Positions 1 through 12,590 of a stretch of 64,000 bases of DNA are shown here, piece after piece. The number at the start of each line of letters is the position of its first letter. Positions within the stretch are counted from its first letter, which is position 1. Source of the stretch: Chinchilla lanigera (Eukaryota; Chordata; Mammalia; Rodentia; Chinchillidae); assembly GCF_000276665.1 (NCBI RefSeq), contig NW_004955446.1, forward strand, positions 9,346,818-9,410,817. The letters are read 5' to 3'. Made by a program: the position numbers and the translations under genes. Below the pieces are notes generated by a model that ran no database searches, was not told the DNA's origin, and saw only the letters and a program-made list of their open reading frames with translations.

Positions 1-59
1 GTCAGCGATGCTTTAGAAACTGTCTTCCTTATAAAACTTTGAAGACTGCTACCAGTTTA

Positions 60-160
60 CTGTGTAGCAGGACAGTGAGGTTCAGCAAGATCAGATAAGT
101 AGCCCAAGGTCACACAGCAAGTTGACTGTCAAATTTGACAAGGATCCCCTGCTAAATAGG
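60..160 (-). repeat. MIR SINE fragment
   Basis: The phrase AGCCCAAGGTCACACAGCAAG preceded by a GAGGTTCAG-like segment is the core of an inverted MIR. It is old and diverged. Confidence 0.6.
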
Positions 161-814
161 TTACTGATGTAGCTTCCAGGCTTGGACACCTGTCCCTTAC
201 CCATTGTCTGCTGTCAATACTTTTGGCACACATGTTTTCAGCAACCAGTCAGTGAATACTTTCTAGAAGCTCTGACTGTGTTCTTATTTCCCCCTTATAA
301 CCTTTCTGATTTCTGTCTGGCAGAGGCAGCATTGCTCCTACGTTGAATGAGCACCGTGCCATGGTCCAGCACATCTCTATTTTAGGCTTCCTCATGCCTC
401 ATCCTGAAAGCCGTACCTTTCTAAAAGCCGTCCCAGGCACAGCAAGACACTCCTCTATGCATGACTTTTTGCTTCAGGTTCTCTTGGTGTCATGAAGTAG
501 AATCTTGGAAGGATTTTTAGAACAATGTGTAAAGAAAGAAGGGGAAAACCAAAGCTAACTGTTTGCCCCCTTTTTGATGTGCAGGTCAAAGAGGCAGCAG
601 AGAGAGGGTGCAAACCAGATTCCACTTGAGGGGCCAAGAGGAATGCTCCTCTATCCTAATTTCATGGCACTGGCACCCCACCTGCACTGGAATCACCTGA
701 AATGCTTGAAACCGTCTAAACTCCAGCCAAAACATTCTGAACTTGAAACGGTGATGGGGTAATGGTTCCATATTTTAACAGGTTGCTCGGGTTTCTCATG
801 CATATGAAAGGGTA

Positions 815-1300
815 AGATTCACTGTCCTTGGTGCACTCGTGTTCATAGCAGCATAATGAAAAATAGAGAAAAAGGAAACAGGTGACCATAGACCTATGAA
901 TGGATAAATAAAACATGATATACACATGCAGTAGCAGTTTTTTAACTGTAGAAAAAGGAAAATTTGATTCATGTTACTATATGGATAACATTTCAGGACA
1001 CTAAACTAGGTGGAATAGACTAGTCCCCAAAAGAAAAATACGATGTCATTCTACATGCAGGAGGTATCTAGAGTAGTTTACTTGACAGAGGCATAAAGTA
1101 GAATGGAGGTTGCCATAGGGTGGGGGAAGAGGAAATGGGGAATTCATAGGCAGACAGTTTCAGTTTCACAAGTGAAAAGAGTTCTGGAAATTGGCTGCAC
1201 AAAAATGTGAGTGTACTTGACCCTATTGAACCATATACCTAAAGTGAATACGAAGGAGATGTTTACATTATGCATATTTAAATACAATTGAAAGTATTCA
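815..1300 (+). repeat. L1M LINE 3' end, copy 1
   Basis: The stretch has the order typical of old mammalian L1 3' ends: a segment about a dwelling-count style water-walk of short motifs (GTTCATAGCAGCATAATG, GACCATAGACCTATGAATGG), then GGAGGTTGCCATAGGGTGGG, then a GAAAAGAGTTCTGGAAATTGG block and a final ACCTAAAGTGAATA-type segment. All open frames are broken, and it has no coding capacity. Confidence 0.7.
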
Positions 1301-1334
1301 TGATCTTCATACACTACTGAAAGAAAAATCAAAT

Positions 1335-1938
1335 GATGAAACCTTCTTGGAAAACAGTCTGGCAGTTCCTCAAACTGACCCCTCAATTCCTCTCTTGGCT
1401 ATACCCTCAAGAGAAATGAACACTGAAGTTTACATAAAACAGTGCGCACAAATGTTGAGAGCAGCATTAGTTATAATAGCTAAAGTGTCAGAACAGTCCA
1501 AGTGTTCACCATCTGTGGATGGAGAAATAAAATGTGGCATATCCACATGGTGGGATATTATTCCCCCATAAAACGTGATAAAGTACCGATACATTCTACA
1601 GTGTGGGTGAACATTAAAGAGAATATGCTAGGTAAAAGAACCCAGGCGTAAAGGACCATATATGATATGATTCATTTTATCTGAAATGTTCAGTACAGGT
1701 GAATCTATGGAGACTGGGTGTTCGTGGTTACCTGGGGGCAGTTAGAGAAAGAGGAGCAAAGAGGAGTAAATGCTGATGGGAGTTCTTTTCTGGGGTGATA
1801 AAAACCTTTCACAATTGATTTTGATGACGGTTCATAGCTCTGTGACTATGCTAAAATAATCAAATCATACACTTTATATGGGAAACCTGTGTAGTACACG
1901 AATTATGTCACAATAAGGCTCTTATATATTTTGAAAAA
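1335..1938 (+). repeat. L1M LINE 3' end, copy 2
   Basis: This copy begins with GGAAAACAGTCTGGCAGTTC, a well-known L1 ORF2 end segment, and runs through AAGTGTTCACCATCTGTGGA to a terminal GTCACAATAAGGCTC block before an A-rich stretch. It follows copy 1 directly in the same orientation, so two separate insertions or a local duplication are stacked here. The frames are decayed. Confidence 0.8.
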
Positions 1939-2127
1939 AGAGTCACTGTCCTATATAAATGAGAGTGTGTGGTCCTTAGACACCTTTCTAGAAGGAAAAC
2001 TCCATGCCCTATTGGGGAAACCACTCTAGCAACTGGTAGAGTCCTGCATTAGAAACATTTCCTGCTCTGACACAAACCCTGCAGAAAGATGCTTCTGATC
2101 AACCTTTTTGCTCTGCTGTCATTGCAG

Positions 2128-2271
2128 ATGAAAGAGAAGCTGCTTTATCTTAGTGGGCATTTTGAGAACTTGCTGTTGAACATGAAGAGCATGAATCCCA
2201 TAGCACAGCTCTGGCTTGCTGGCATTGCGCTCTATTTGCTCTTTGAGTGGAGAAATCTTCAGAGAAGTCTG
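2128..2271 (+). other. Exon-like open segment of unknown meaning
   Basis: A pyrimidine-rich run ends in TTGCAG at 2122-2127. It is followed by exactly 48 open codons and then a G|GTAACT donor-like site (GT at 2272-2273). The peptide starts MKEKLLYLSGHFENLL and contains a hydrophobic run, LWLAGIALYLLF, that could span a membrane. The frame stays open on both sides (about 2089-2361). It is antisense to RAB3C, and I recognise no protein family. This may be chance, because AG and GT sites are common. There is no evidence of transcription in the sequence itself. Confidence 0.2.
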
Positions 2272-4888
2272 GTAACTTTTCACACTGACCCCAGGGGCAG
2301 CAAGTGGTCTAGTAGGACAAGAGCACACTACACACTGAGGGGTGGGCTCCAAGCCTACTGAAATGACACAGCACGTCACAGAGACTCCCTTCTGCTTGTG
2401 ACTGTACTGTGTTAACATTAATACTTGCATTAATCATTTAACCATCCCTTATTCCAGTGCATTAATAAAAGCAATCTTATAGGTAATACCTACTGCATTC
2501 CCACATGTCAGTAACTACATCATACTGTGAAATGTCATTTGTTTTCATAAGATATTCTGCAGATTGTTACTCTTTCTTCATCCAAGGAAACTCCTGAACA
2601 CCAGATGGGGCTCTATGATCTTTTAAGTTTCATTTTGAAAGAAAAACTGAAATTGCTAATTTATTTTTTCGAGAACATAGTTACTAATAGCACAGTACAG
2701 TAAATCATTTTCATCCTGAATTGTTAAAAGTCTATGTTAAGATAGACTTTTAACATAAATAAATAGGAACTTCTATTTCCAATGCCATGAATTTCCTTTC
2801 TTGTGGAATAGGACAGGCCAGAGCTGCAAGGGAAGGTCATTCTGCTACCAAGTGGGTGACAGTTGGGCCAGAAGTAAGGCTCGCTGAGCAGCAGGACAAG
2901 CTGTCATAGTAGATTGTCCCATACTGGGCCCTGGCCTGAAGGCAGACTTCAGTAGGAGGAGTGGGCAAAGATTCTGACCCATTTTCCGGAAGAAGGGCCA
3001 AAGAAAGTGGACCAAAGCCAGAGAAAAGCAAGAACAGGAGCGGAGTCAAAGGTTAGTGCTGCAAAAAACAGCAACAACAAAAAAACCCCAGAAAAAAAAC
3101 CCTAAAAAATCACAAAATAAAACCACCAGTTCTGCCATTATATCCCTGTCTTGAACAAGGTATGACCAGATGGTAGGATTCTGAAACTGTTCAAGAATCG
3201 TTCAATGGCTCTGCTGGTTCCTGCCTCATGTAGATTTCCTTCCTGCGTTTCCCCTTCTAGACATAAGACAGACTCCCTTCATATCTGGGAAATACACACG
3301 GAAGGAAAGATCTGTCTGAGTTTGCTGTTGTCAAGGATGCACACTACGAATCATCTTTCTTGGCCTAATGTCACCTTCCTGGGGCTTCTCATTCACGCTG
3401 ACCCTAGACCTATGCCCGCACATCCCAACCCCCACTTCAGCCTCGCTTGTCCTCTCCCCATCTGGTGGACGGCCTCAGCACAGTTCCCACTGAATCTCTC
3501 CCCACACAAATCTCGCTTTGAAGCCATCCTCTCCCCATTCTAACGTAACCCTCAAGATAGAGTTTTCTGGGTGTGACACTTGGCCCTCAAACTGCTGAAA
3601 ATTTAATCTTGAGCCAACTTTTTACAAAAAATTCAGGAATTTCCCCCCATGCATATTCAGTTTCTTGCATATCTTGAAACCTTGGACTCCTCAGTCTGCT
3701 AAGCCTGTTAGAGCACACCCTGCAGCTGACATACTTCACATAGCAGTCTCTCTCCAGCTGACTGTAGTACCCAGCATTCACAAGTTAGAAGAGGCAAGGT
3801 TTTACTTTAGTTCAGTCTGTAGAGGTTTAGTCCATAGTCAACTGGCTTCAAGTGAGGGCAGCACGGCAGAGGGGCATGGCGGAGAAGAAACAGTTCATGG
3901 CATTGCAGGCAGGAAGCAGTGAGACTTCTTTCTTCTTTCCATTTTTAATCCATCCAGGCTACAAGCCACCCACAGCCAGCGTGGGTCTTCCCTCTTCAGT
4001 AAATCCATCATCCACGCCCAGGACTGTGCTAAACCAATCAGTAGACTGATTCATTTTCATACACCCATGTTCCAGTTACTCCCGAAAGCCCTGCTTATGC
4101 ATGCATAAGGCTTTGGGGGGGGGTGATCTAGATATAAGCCACAATGTCGTGAAATACACATTTCAGTTGTTGGTTTTCTTTGTACTTGAGCATGACTTTC
4201 TTGGCATCCATGTTTTTATCAACAGTGGGGAAATGAAAGCTATACAGAGAAAGGCTTCTCATTTCAAGAAAAAGAAATGTTTTGTGCAAATGTTATTCTA
4301 TGTATTTAATCTGCAACCAAATTGTGTTTGAATCTCATACCTGGCTGCCTTACTGAGTTAATTGTTTACATCACCTGCCTGTCCCCTGTAGATATATGAG
4401 TTTGAAAACTTTCAGATCTAGCTGAGTTCCTTTCTGGATATAAGGTCTTGTCTGATAATTCTAGACCACACTGGGAATTTGCAGCTTCCTATCAATTCTT
4501 CTTCTTTCATCATAAGTTTGGAACTTGCTTGCCATTTTGTGTTAGGCATATATCTTGCATAACATTAAATTCAACCTTTCAGCCATTTTAAAAGTGCATA
4601 GTTTAGTGCTTTTAGTATAGTCACAATGTTGTTCCACTATCACCATTAATATAATTTCAGCACTTCATCATCCCCTCCAGTAAATTCTGTGTCATGAAGC
4701 AGTCACACCCCATTCCCTGCCTATCCCCCACACCAGGTGCATTTTGTTCTGCAGGTAGATTGTACATTTCATATGGTGTCCTCCATATCCCTTGAACTAC
4801 TTAACACAGTTTCCTGAACAACAGGGTGCCCAGTCAATATTGTCAAATTAAAAGACTGATTGCTCTTAATTGGCAGGGAGAACCCAGT

Positions 4889-4891
<3 letters not shown>
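2272..4891. other. Intronic sequence, no gene recognised
   Basis: This is unique-looking intron. It holds the short hairpin at 2722-2755, an A-rich patch at about 3061-3115 and a slightly GC-richer stretch at 3200-3545, which is open for 112 codons but resembles no family. AATAAA-like words occur near 2463 without supporting context. Confidence 0.6.
2722..2755. repeat. Perfect short inverted repeat
   Basis: A 14-bp arm, TGTTAAAAGTCTAT, is followed by a 6-base loop and its exact reverse complement. The flanks are AT-rich intron and I see no larger element around it. Confidence 0.85.

Positions 4892-4930
<39 letters not shown>
4892..4930. repeat. (TG)n microsatellite
   Basis: This is an uninterrupted run of about 19 TG units following GTAGGG. 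Confidence 0.97.
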
Positions 4931-4932
<2 letters not shown>

Positions 4933-7195
4933 GAAATGAAAGAGAATCACTTTTTTCCTTTGTTCATACTTACAAAGTGACTAAACCTGTGAGCGATTTT
5001 GTCAGCCACATTATTTCTAGATGGAGTTTACCAAGCATGGAATTCTACATAAAACCATTTTGGTTTTGCCTTGTGGGAAATTTATGATATAAAACAAATT
5101 AAACCAGCTCTCTTCACTCATGAGGAAAACCACATTTCTGAAAGCTCTGAAGAAGTGCAGGCTGTTATACTTCAATATCTGAACCACTGTTAAAGTGTTG
5201 AGAAGTCAACTTCTATCAGTCTGATTTTAATAAAGAGATAATGATCATTTATGTCAGAGTGGCTATTTATATGCAAATACATGCAAAATGTTTCTTAAAG
5301 AGTTTGTGCTTTTAAGTTCCTTAAATAGTCCCTTTGTATCTTCAGATATTTCAATAGTTTTTCAATGATAAAGAAGTCATTTTCCATCTCAGCCTATCTA
5401 TGAATTATCAACAAAAGCACCAATCATTGTATTTGTACAGGATTGTCCAGGTACACTAGCATTTAAGTGTATTATCAATTAGCAGGTTACATTTTGTTAT
5501 GAGGTGTTGCATACAAAACAGAACATATAACATAATATATTGTGAAGTCGCAGAGCCCGAAGTAATGATATTTCACTGTATTATCCAAGGATGTGGTATC
5601 TGAAGTATAACTAACACTCACTAAGCACACTGTTCTGCCACCGGTCAAGGTCGGGAAGCTTCACTAGAGATTTGGGCACCCAGGAGGAAAGACACGGAGT
5701 TGTGGGAATGTCTGGCTTGCCTTTTCCCCATCAGCAGTGTGGGAGCAATGCTGAACACTCCTCCTGCCTTATATATAATATGACACAAAGCTGATAATTT
5801 GCCAACAATTTATATAACACAGACTGTTGTTTACATATTCACTCCACATGCATGGGCTATATACCATGCTGACTCACTAGCAAGTGGAAGGCCTAGGCAA
5901 GAAGCTTGACTTCATCCATCTTGGGTACCTTGACCACACACATAAACTACCGTATGTGCAGATCTGGTACTATACTACAGATTTTATATTTACTTGCTAG
6001 TTGTGGAATTAGCTCCATGAAGTTGAGAAAAGTGTTGGAGTCACATATGTGATAAACTGGGGCAAGAACTAAATAAAGTCTGAGTCCTCAGCCCCCACGG
6101 CAACCTATGCACATCCCCAGTGTCTTCTCTCATGTATCCTGGCTTCACATATTCTATGCTCCACCCATTCTGTGCTCCACCCAACGTTATGGAGTAATGA
6201 CTGTTGGCTTCATAGGAATGTCTTTGGGGACTTTTTTTCCATTCCAAGTAAGATGTAGAGTATTCATGTTTGCTAATTCTCAACAGGAAATTCCTAAATC
6301 TAACTCCTTTCACAGGTAACACAGCCTACCTCCTGCCTGTCTAGATGAGACACCAAAAATTATATAAAGCTTGACCTGATTTTTTTTCATATGGGAATAA
6401 ATTCTGAAAGCTGTAATGAAGTCACCCCTTCTCTTGATAAAGGTTGTATCTATCTTTGAACACTCAGAGCTGAGAATGAGATGATGAATCTTAGTCTTTA
6501 AAGCTCCTTCTTTCAGTGGCCACTTCTTTGTCAAATAAAGCCAATTCAGGTGAATGCTGGTTAATCAAAGTCAAAGGTAAAGGAGGAATAGAACTGGGTA
6601 CAGTACCCTTATTTAGTGGGAAAATTTGATGGCTTTTATGGTCAAGAGATCATGGAAAGTGGAGGAGGGTTGTTGGAATTTGGGACTGAGACTAGAAAAA
6701 GTCTCTGCTGAGAATAAAGTTACTAAGCAAGTGCCACAAAGTGAATGTGAGCAAGCTCCTGCAGAAGGAGCCTGCACCAAGATAAGATTAATAAATAACT
6801 TTCTGTGAGAATGAGATACTCCCCAAAACCTAGAAAGGAACTAAGGTGTCTCCTAAACTTATAAAATTGAGGGAAAGAATTCTCTTTTAGTTGTGGTCTA
6901 AAGAGTTAAAAGTTTCCAAGGTAAAGTTCTCAGAAAAATGGAGTTGGTCTGTGTGGAGGGAAATAAAGGAGAATCAAGGACTGAGAGTGTTCAGGGCCCA
7001 GAGTAGCCTATCCTGGCTGTGTGGGAATGACTCCACCATGATAAGAAGCACTGTCCTCACTTAAGGGTGTTACCTTAATGTACAGGCCAGGCACATCATT
7101 GGGAACCTTCTCTTATATCTAGAGCCATGGAGAAATCTTACAAAACTGTCTTTTGAGAATATTTTTTTTCAACTGATGAAAGAACACATTGATTA
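4931..7195. other. Intronic sequence, no gene recognised
   Basis: This is AT-rich unique sequence with no repeat I can name. An octamer-like word, ATGCAAAT, occurs near 5270, but a single word is not evidence of an enhancer. Confidence 0.6.
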
Positions 7196-7199
7196 TTTG

Positions 7200-7506
7200 A
7201 CAGAAATACAGACATTCCCTGAATTACAATGATTTGACTTACAGGTTTCCAATTTTACAGACAGTGCTATTTTTCACTTTGAATGCAGTACTTAATAAAT
7301 TACATGAGATACTCAACACTATTTTAAGGTAGCCTTTGTGTTAGATGACTAGATGTAGGCTGATGTGTGCTGAATATATGTAAGGTAGGGCAAGCTAATC
7401 TATGATGTTTGGCAGGTTGGGCGTGTTTAATGAATTTCCAATTTAACAGTATTTTCAACTTAGGTTTACTGGGGCATAATGCCATGGTAAATCAAGGAGT
7501 ACCTAT
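7200..7506 (+). mobile_element. Tigger-like (pogo/mariner class) DNA transposon remnant, non-autonomous
   Basis: The phrases TTAATAAATTACATGAGATA, CTTTGTGTTAGATGACTAGA and GTAAGGTAGGGCAAGCTAA follow one another in the order I associate with a common mammalian Tigger-derived element. The ends resemble each other in inverted orientation (ATTCCCTGAATTACAATG at the left, and the complement of CATGGTAAATCAAGGAGTAC at the right). There is no transposase frame. The exact subfamily is uncertain. Confidence 0.6.
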
Positions 7507-9725
7507 TACCAACTCTTTGCATTTAAGCTCAGCAGGGCAAATACTAAAAGGTATTTTCAGTCCCTTGAAAATTTGGTCAGTGTGTTTTTTTCCCCACTGT
7601 GCCTACTCACGGTAAATTTACCTTAAGAGAAGAAATAACACTGTCCAGTGTGCAAAGATGATGAACAGGTCTGGACCTCTGCAGAGTGCTTCTATAAAGT
7701 CTACATTTCACAATACAATATAAACAAACAGCCCTTGAATTCAGCTCTTTCAATCCCTAACACTTAGCAGATTAAATTCTACCTAGAGGTTGCATTTTTT
7801 GCAGTGTTTGGGATCAAAGTGATGTAGTTTATGTTTCTTATATCTGATGTTCATTTTGGGTAAGATTGATGTTAGTACCTTTGAGTTTTTAAGAGCCAAA
7901 TAAAAAATGAAGCCAGCAGCATATGCATATCTTTGTTACATGGAACTGGATTAATTTTTAAACATGTCACCAAATGGGTCTGTAAGTTTGTATGGGTGGA
8001 AAGAGGGCAGAACTTGGAAGATCACCCTAAGACAAGAAGCAGTGGTGGGATTCTGAGCCCAATTCAAGAAAGATGAGGGATGGTCAGTTTGGTAAGATAG
8101 GGAAGGAGACCAAAAGTATGAAGTTGGTTACAGAATAAGCTCTGACACACAAGTGACAGGAGGATAATGGGAGTCTGGAAGCTCTTCTGGAAATCTTTTG
8201 GAAGACTCTGCGTATGGGTGGCCCTACAGCAGTTGGACCTGTGAGAATGGGGTAACCTGGGAGTCAAACATTGGCAGAGACTTGGATTGGTGACAAGGAG
8301 CACAGGAAAGACCATATAGATTAGGGGGGTTGACTAAAGAAAGCAATGAGCATATCAGAGATTTGCCAGGGTCCTGATGATTCACTCTGGGGAACAGAAG
8401 CTGAGTAGAGATTTAGAAGAAGAAAGGGAGCATGCAGAACCCGGAGCTGGTGTGCATCCCTCAAGGGTACTGCATGGCTGAAGTGTCTTGGGCTGGATGG
8501 TCAAAACATTTATCATCCAAACTGAGTCGCTTTTGAGACGAAAAGAAGTGCTATGAGTGTTTACATTGGGAAATGGGTATCAAGTCAGACTGTCCTGAGC
8601 AATGTGGGTCACATGGCCACTGTATTCAAAGGAGCATCCACATGAGGAATGAATTTCAGCTTCTGGTACACAAAGTAGAGATCTATAAGTTGTGAAATAC
8701 AGATCAACTTAATAGGACTTGGGGAGCACAAGGGAGCTGAGTACCAGGAGGAAGTGACCGCTCGTTTCTGCTAAAGCTATGGGGGTTGGCACACCTAGAC
8801 AAACCAAACACAGTAAGAGGCACACCTGATTTATTTTATACCTCCTGGGAATACTTAGGTAAAATGAACATGAGCCAGGGGAAATAATGATAGGGTAGGT
8901 CTGCTTCTCTGCAGCTAGCTGTGTGCAGCCAGGTACTCAGACCATTTGAATAACATTTGAATAACATTGCTGGGACTCCCTGCTGAATCCAGAAGTTGGC
9001 AATCCTCATTCTTTCATAAATACTACAATTAAGATTTCAATAAATCTTCAGAAGCTGCTGAAGAACAGTCAGCACAAATTTGGGGCAGGTAGTTTGAGTT
9101 TTAGAAACAGGCTTCAGGGCAATGCTAGCCTCATTAGAGTGGCTGACTCCTCCACCTGGCTTTCTTACAGGATTGTTTTTGCTGGAGCAAGGGGAAAATA
9201 ATAAAAAAAAAAAAAAATTGAAGGAAAAAATCATCCTTCATTAAACTGGTGTGGCTGCAGGCAATGTTGATGGTTTGAGCTCAAGAGGAAAGCTTCTAAA
9301 CGGCCAAGGTTCCCACATTGTGTCCACTAGAGCTGTCCCTGATCCTCTGGCTTTGGTGCTGCTGCTCACTAAATGGCCCTTGGCAAGTTAAACTCGCACT
9401 CTAATGACAGGCTGAAGCCAGTGAAATGAGGGGAGCTATAAAGAGGCATTCACCACTGAACTCTTAAAGTACAAGCAGTCTTTTGCTTAAGAGAAGCTTA
9501 ACAGTGAAGATACAGACAGCCCTGAAAGCCAGTTCTTACAGTTTGCTTCAGGGTTTTGGAAAATTATATGAATATGTATTTTATAAATTATATAATGTGC
9601 TATTAGACTAATACAAAATATACCCAATGACTAAAAGAAAATGAAGTCGAGATATTGGTAATATATATTAATGTGTTTCTTTCTGTACTCTGCTTGAATT
9701 AACCACTCTAATTCTGGGAACACTG
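7507..9725. other. Intronic sequence, no gene recognised
   Basis: This is unique-looking intron with a short A-run at about 9200-9217 and an 11-bp tandem duplication (CATTTGAATAA) near 8944. Purine-rich text at 8080-8460 may be an ancient repeat, but I could not assign it. Confidence 0.55.
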
Positions 9726-10235
9726 CTGTAGTAATTGATCTAAAACGAAGTCCAATCTTGTTCCTCCACTGTTTTCAGTCTGACCCTGGTTTCCTGGTAT
9801 ATGTAGAACACAGCCCAAGTTCTTCAGCCCTGCAAATATGCTTGCGATAGCATGACAGCTTTTCTGGGATTAGTTAGGTCTCTCAGGGGTGCTGCTGCTT
9901 CCCAGAGGAATCCTCACCTCTTTTTCCATCTACCCAAAGCCTTTCTGTCTTCGAGACCTAGTTTAACCTGTCTCCTCAGTCTGAACTTCCTCAGACCTCC
10001 CGACTGGCAAGTGGATGTTCTTAATTTCACAATTACTCTAACTCTAAGACTGCACTCTAGCATTGCACATAGACTTTTAGCAGTCATTATTTTTGTGTCC
10101 ATTACTGCCCAGAATCTTCTAGCAGGGCAGGAATTTTGTCTTCTTGTACCTTTCCTCCCAGGCCTGGCCAAGAGTTAGTGCTCACTGATACTGAAGGCAA
10201 GCGTGAACAGATGAATTAATAAATGAGCAAATCAG
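9726..10235 (+). repeat. L2 LINE 3' end
   Basis: The order is typical of an L2 3' end: a pyrimidine-rich CTTTTTCCATCTACCCAAAG-like part, then TAGCAGGGCAGGAATTTTGT, then GGCCAAGAGTTAGTGCTCAC, and a GATGAATTAATAAATGAG-type end. The 108-codon open frame inside it is incidental. Confidence 0.65.
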
Positions 10236-10661
10236 TAAAGAACTGTAAGGTATTCCTGAATCCTGCTTTGAAGCGTTTATTTTCTGTTTCCAAAAAGAAA
10301 GAAATTAGTGAGGCCCACTGGAGTTTGGAAAGAGAGTCATTGGCTCATTTATTTTAGCTCAGTGAATTTTTGTGCAATCCCAAGTGGGCTTTTCTAAATT
10401 CTCACTGGAATCATTAAGTATGCCTTGTTATAAACCTCAAATTCTTTTTCACATCCCCAAAAGCCTTTTTAAGAATTTTTGTTCCCACTAGCCATGGAGC
10501 AGAAGGCCAGGGAGCACGAGAGGGTCAGGGTGAAGCCGCGTAGAACCCCAGGTCCCTTTGGCTGAGCAGCGGATCCCAGCGGTGAAAAGCAGCACCAATT
10601 ACGTACAGCTTTCCTGTCTTGGCAGGCCCGGCAAATATGCCTTGTTTTTTCTCCCATAGTT

Positions 10662-10827
10662 CAGTGTTTCTCAATCATGTCTACACATTGGGATAACCTG
10701 AGACTATAAAAATACTGATGTCTAGGCACTATGCCAGTATTCCAGATGGCTTGGGATATGCATTTGGCACGGAATTTTTAAAAGATTCCTAGGTTATTAA
10801 AATGTGCAGCCAAGGTTGAAAATCCAT
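10662..10827. mobile_element. MER5A-like hAT (Charlie) MITE
   Basis: It starts CAGTGTTTCTCAATCATG and ends with TGCAGCCAAGGTTGAAAATC. In between it has the AAATACTGATGTCTAGGCAC segment typical of MER5A. The terminal parts are imperfect inverted repeats of each other. Confidence 0.8.
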
Positions 10828-12185
10828 CCTCTAGATTCCAACTCCCTTCTAAATTTGTTTTTCTCCTGCTGATTTCTCCTTAGCTGGTTTGAATGATCTC
10901 CTATGTCTCCTATATCTCTGTTAATCTCAATCTCAGAGCAGGCTGAACACTCAAAATAGCACATTCCATGAATCAAGTAGCACACTCCAGGAGTTTTAGT
11001 CATGTAAAAGGGGACTTCCTTAAGTAGTCTGAGATAGAGCTTCCCTTAAACACTACTCTAAAGGCACTGATAAGTTGCTGTACACTTTAGTGGAAACTAT
11101 GGATCTCAGGGAAGTACTTATGGGCCATGGAGTGGGGCACCAAAAATCTCCAGACATTCTTTATAAAGCTCAGGATGGCTGTCATTTTCTACTTCATTAG
11201 TTAGGAAAATACCATAAAGCTAGTACATTTGTTAAAAAAAAAAGAGTATGCATTTGAGTAAGACTGCATTTAAGAGGATTTATGCTTCATAATGATCTTT
11301 CTGGCATATTTCACAGGAAGGATCGTTAGAAAAGTGTGGAGGCCAAGAACTATTTTAATAGGCTTACAAGCCACATTTCCTCCTGAATTTTAGCAAACTA
11401 GATTCAGTTAAGACCTATAATGTATCTCAAGGTCATGCCAAGGTTAGGATGACTGCAGTAGATCTTAGCAGTGGTGGAAGATGCGATGCTGCTCTGGTAA
11501 TTCTCCTTCCTGGCGAATGTGTAAAGAGAAGTTGCTGACTTAGGGTCAGACCACGTGGATCCAAAAGTTTGGGGTCTCACAACCATGTGATTCACATTGC
11601 AATTTCTGACTTTTTCTCTCTTTTACCTGGGTTGGAAATGAGAGACAGGGGATACAGATTTAAGATTCCAAAAGGCAGAGCTCCCTAATCAGGCATCCTG
11701 GGTCGCTCAGAGGCAGTAGCAATCAGAAACATAGTTGCTAAAATCAAGGAGGTAGATTTTTTTGTCAGGATTATGATGATGTTTTATTCACCTCTTTCTG
11801 TCTGGATTATAATGATGTTTTATTCACCTCAATCTTCTTTTTTCCAAGCCTGATACAAGGTGCGTGAGGCAGCATGGTCAATAGGCCTGAAATCTGACCC
11901 CTGATAGAACAGCATCTATACCTTTTCTATTAGCCATAGTAGATCTACTTTCCCTGATTTATCCTTTTGGAAAGCAGCAACATATTCTGCCATATCTCTC
12001 CTCACCTCCAGAGATAGCTGGTAGCATCAATATATTATGCAAAAGACTACCAGCTTTGTTTGTCTTAAGGTTACCTCTTTCTATTTTAAGTGATATTCTC
12101 TTAAAGGAATTGTTCCATTGAGGCAGTATTTATCAAATTCATATATGTCAAAGTTCATAGACATAAAATATGTCTTTTTGTCAGT
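10828..12185. other. Intronic sequence, no gene recognised
   Basis: I see no nameable repeat, apart from a 36-bp-period tandem pair at about 11768-11830 in which GGATTATRATGATGTTTTAT occurs twice. Confidence 0.6.
11768..11830. repeat. Short tandem duplication, period 36 bp
   Basis: A 27-base segment starting GGATTATGATGATG and ending TTCACCTC recurs 36 bp later with one G-to-A difference. Confidence 0.9.
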
Positions 12186-12356
12186 CTCTGTATTCTTCCT
12201 TTCTTTCTCTTTCTCCTTCATTTCCCTCCCCTCACCCCCAACCTTCTAAGGAACAGGGTCTCACTAAACTGCCCAGGCTGGCTTTGAACTTGTGATCCTC
12301 TTGCCTCAGCCTCTAAAAGTCCTTAGACTCCAGGTGTGTGCCACTGTGCCATCTTT
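12186..12356 (-). repeat. B1 SINE with pyrimidine tail
   Basis: On the plus strand, a C/T-rich stretch (the inverted tail) precedes AACAGGGTCTCACTAAACTG, CCCAGGCTGGCTTTGAACTT and CTCTTGCCTCAGCCTC. This is the inverted 7SL-derived body. Confidence 0.85.
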
Positions 12357-12512
12357 ACTTGCTTAAAACAAGTAACTGCATAAACATTGAATACCATGCT
12401 TCCCATTCAACACAAGCAGTGATTGAAAATTATGGTGAATGTTAAAAAAATCTCCAAACTTATTGCAATAAAAGATACATCGTCAAGAATTATGCAATAA
12501 GTTTGTTCAAAA

Positions 12513-12590
12513 TGTGGGGGAGGTATTTTAGAGGGGCCTAACAGCAATATGTCATTTACTATAATGAATTTTTGTCATTCAAAAATTTTA
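12513..12590 (+). repeat. Partial third copy of the local repeat at 12668 and 14166
   Basis: GGGGGAGGTATTTTAGAGG followed by ATATGTCATTTACTATAA parallels the 3' half of the two longer copies. I cannot name the family. Confidence 0.6.

Noticed and set aside
3205..3543. 112-codon frame in a GC-richer stretch
   Set aside because: Its length is not exceptional for the composition, and there is no domain or splice context. It is possibly an old LINE fragment.
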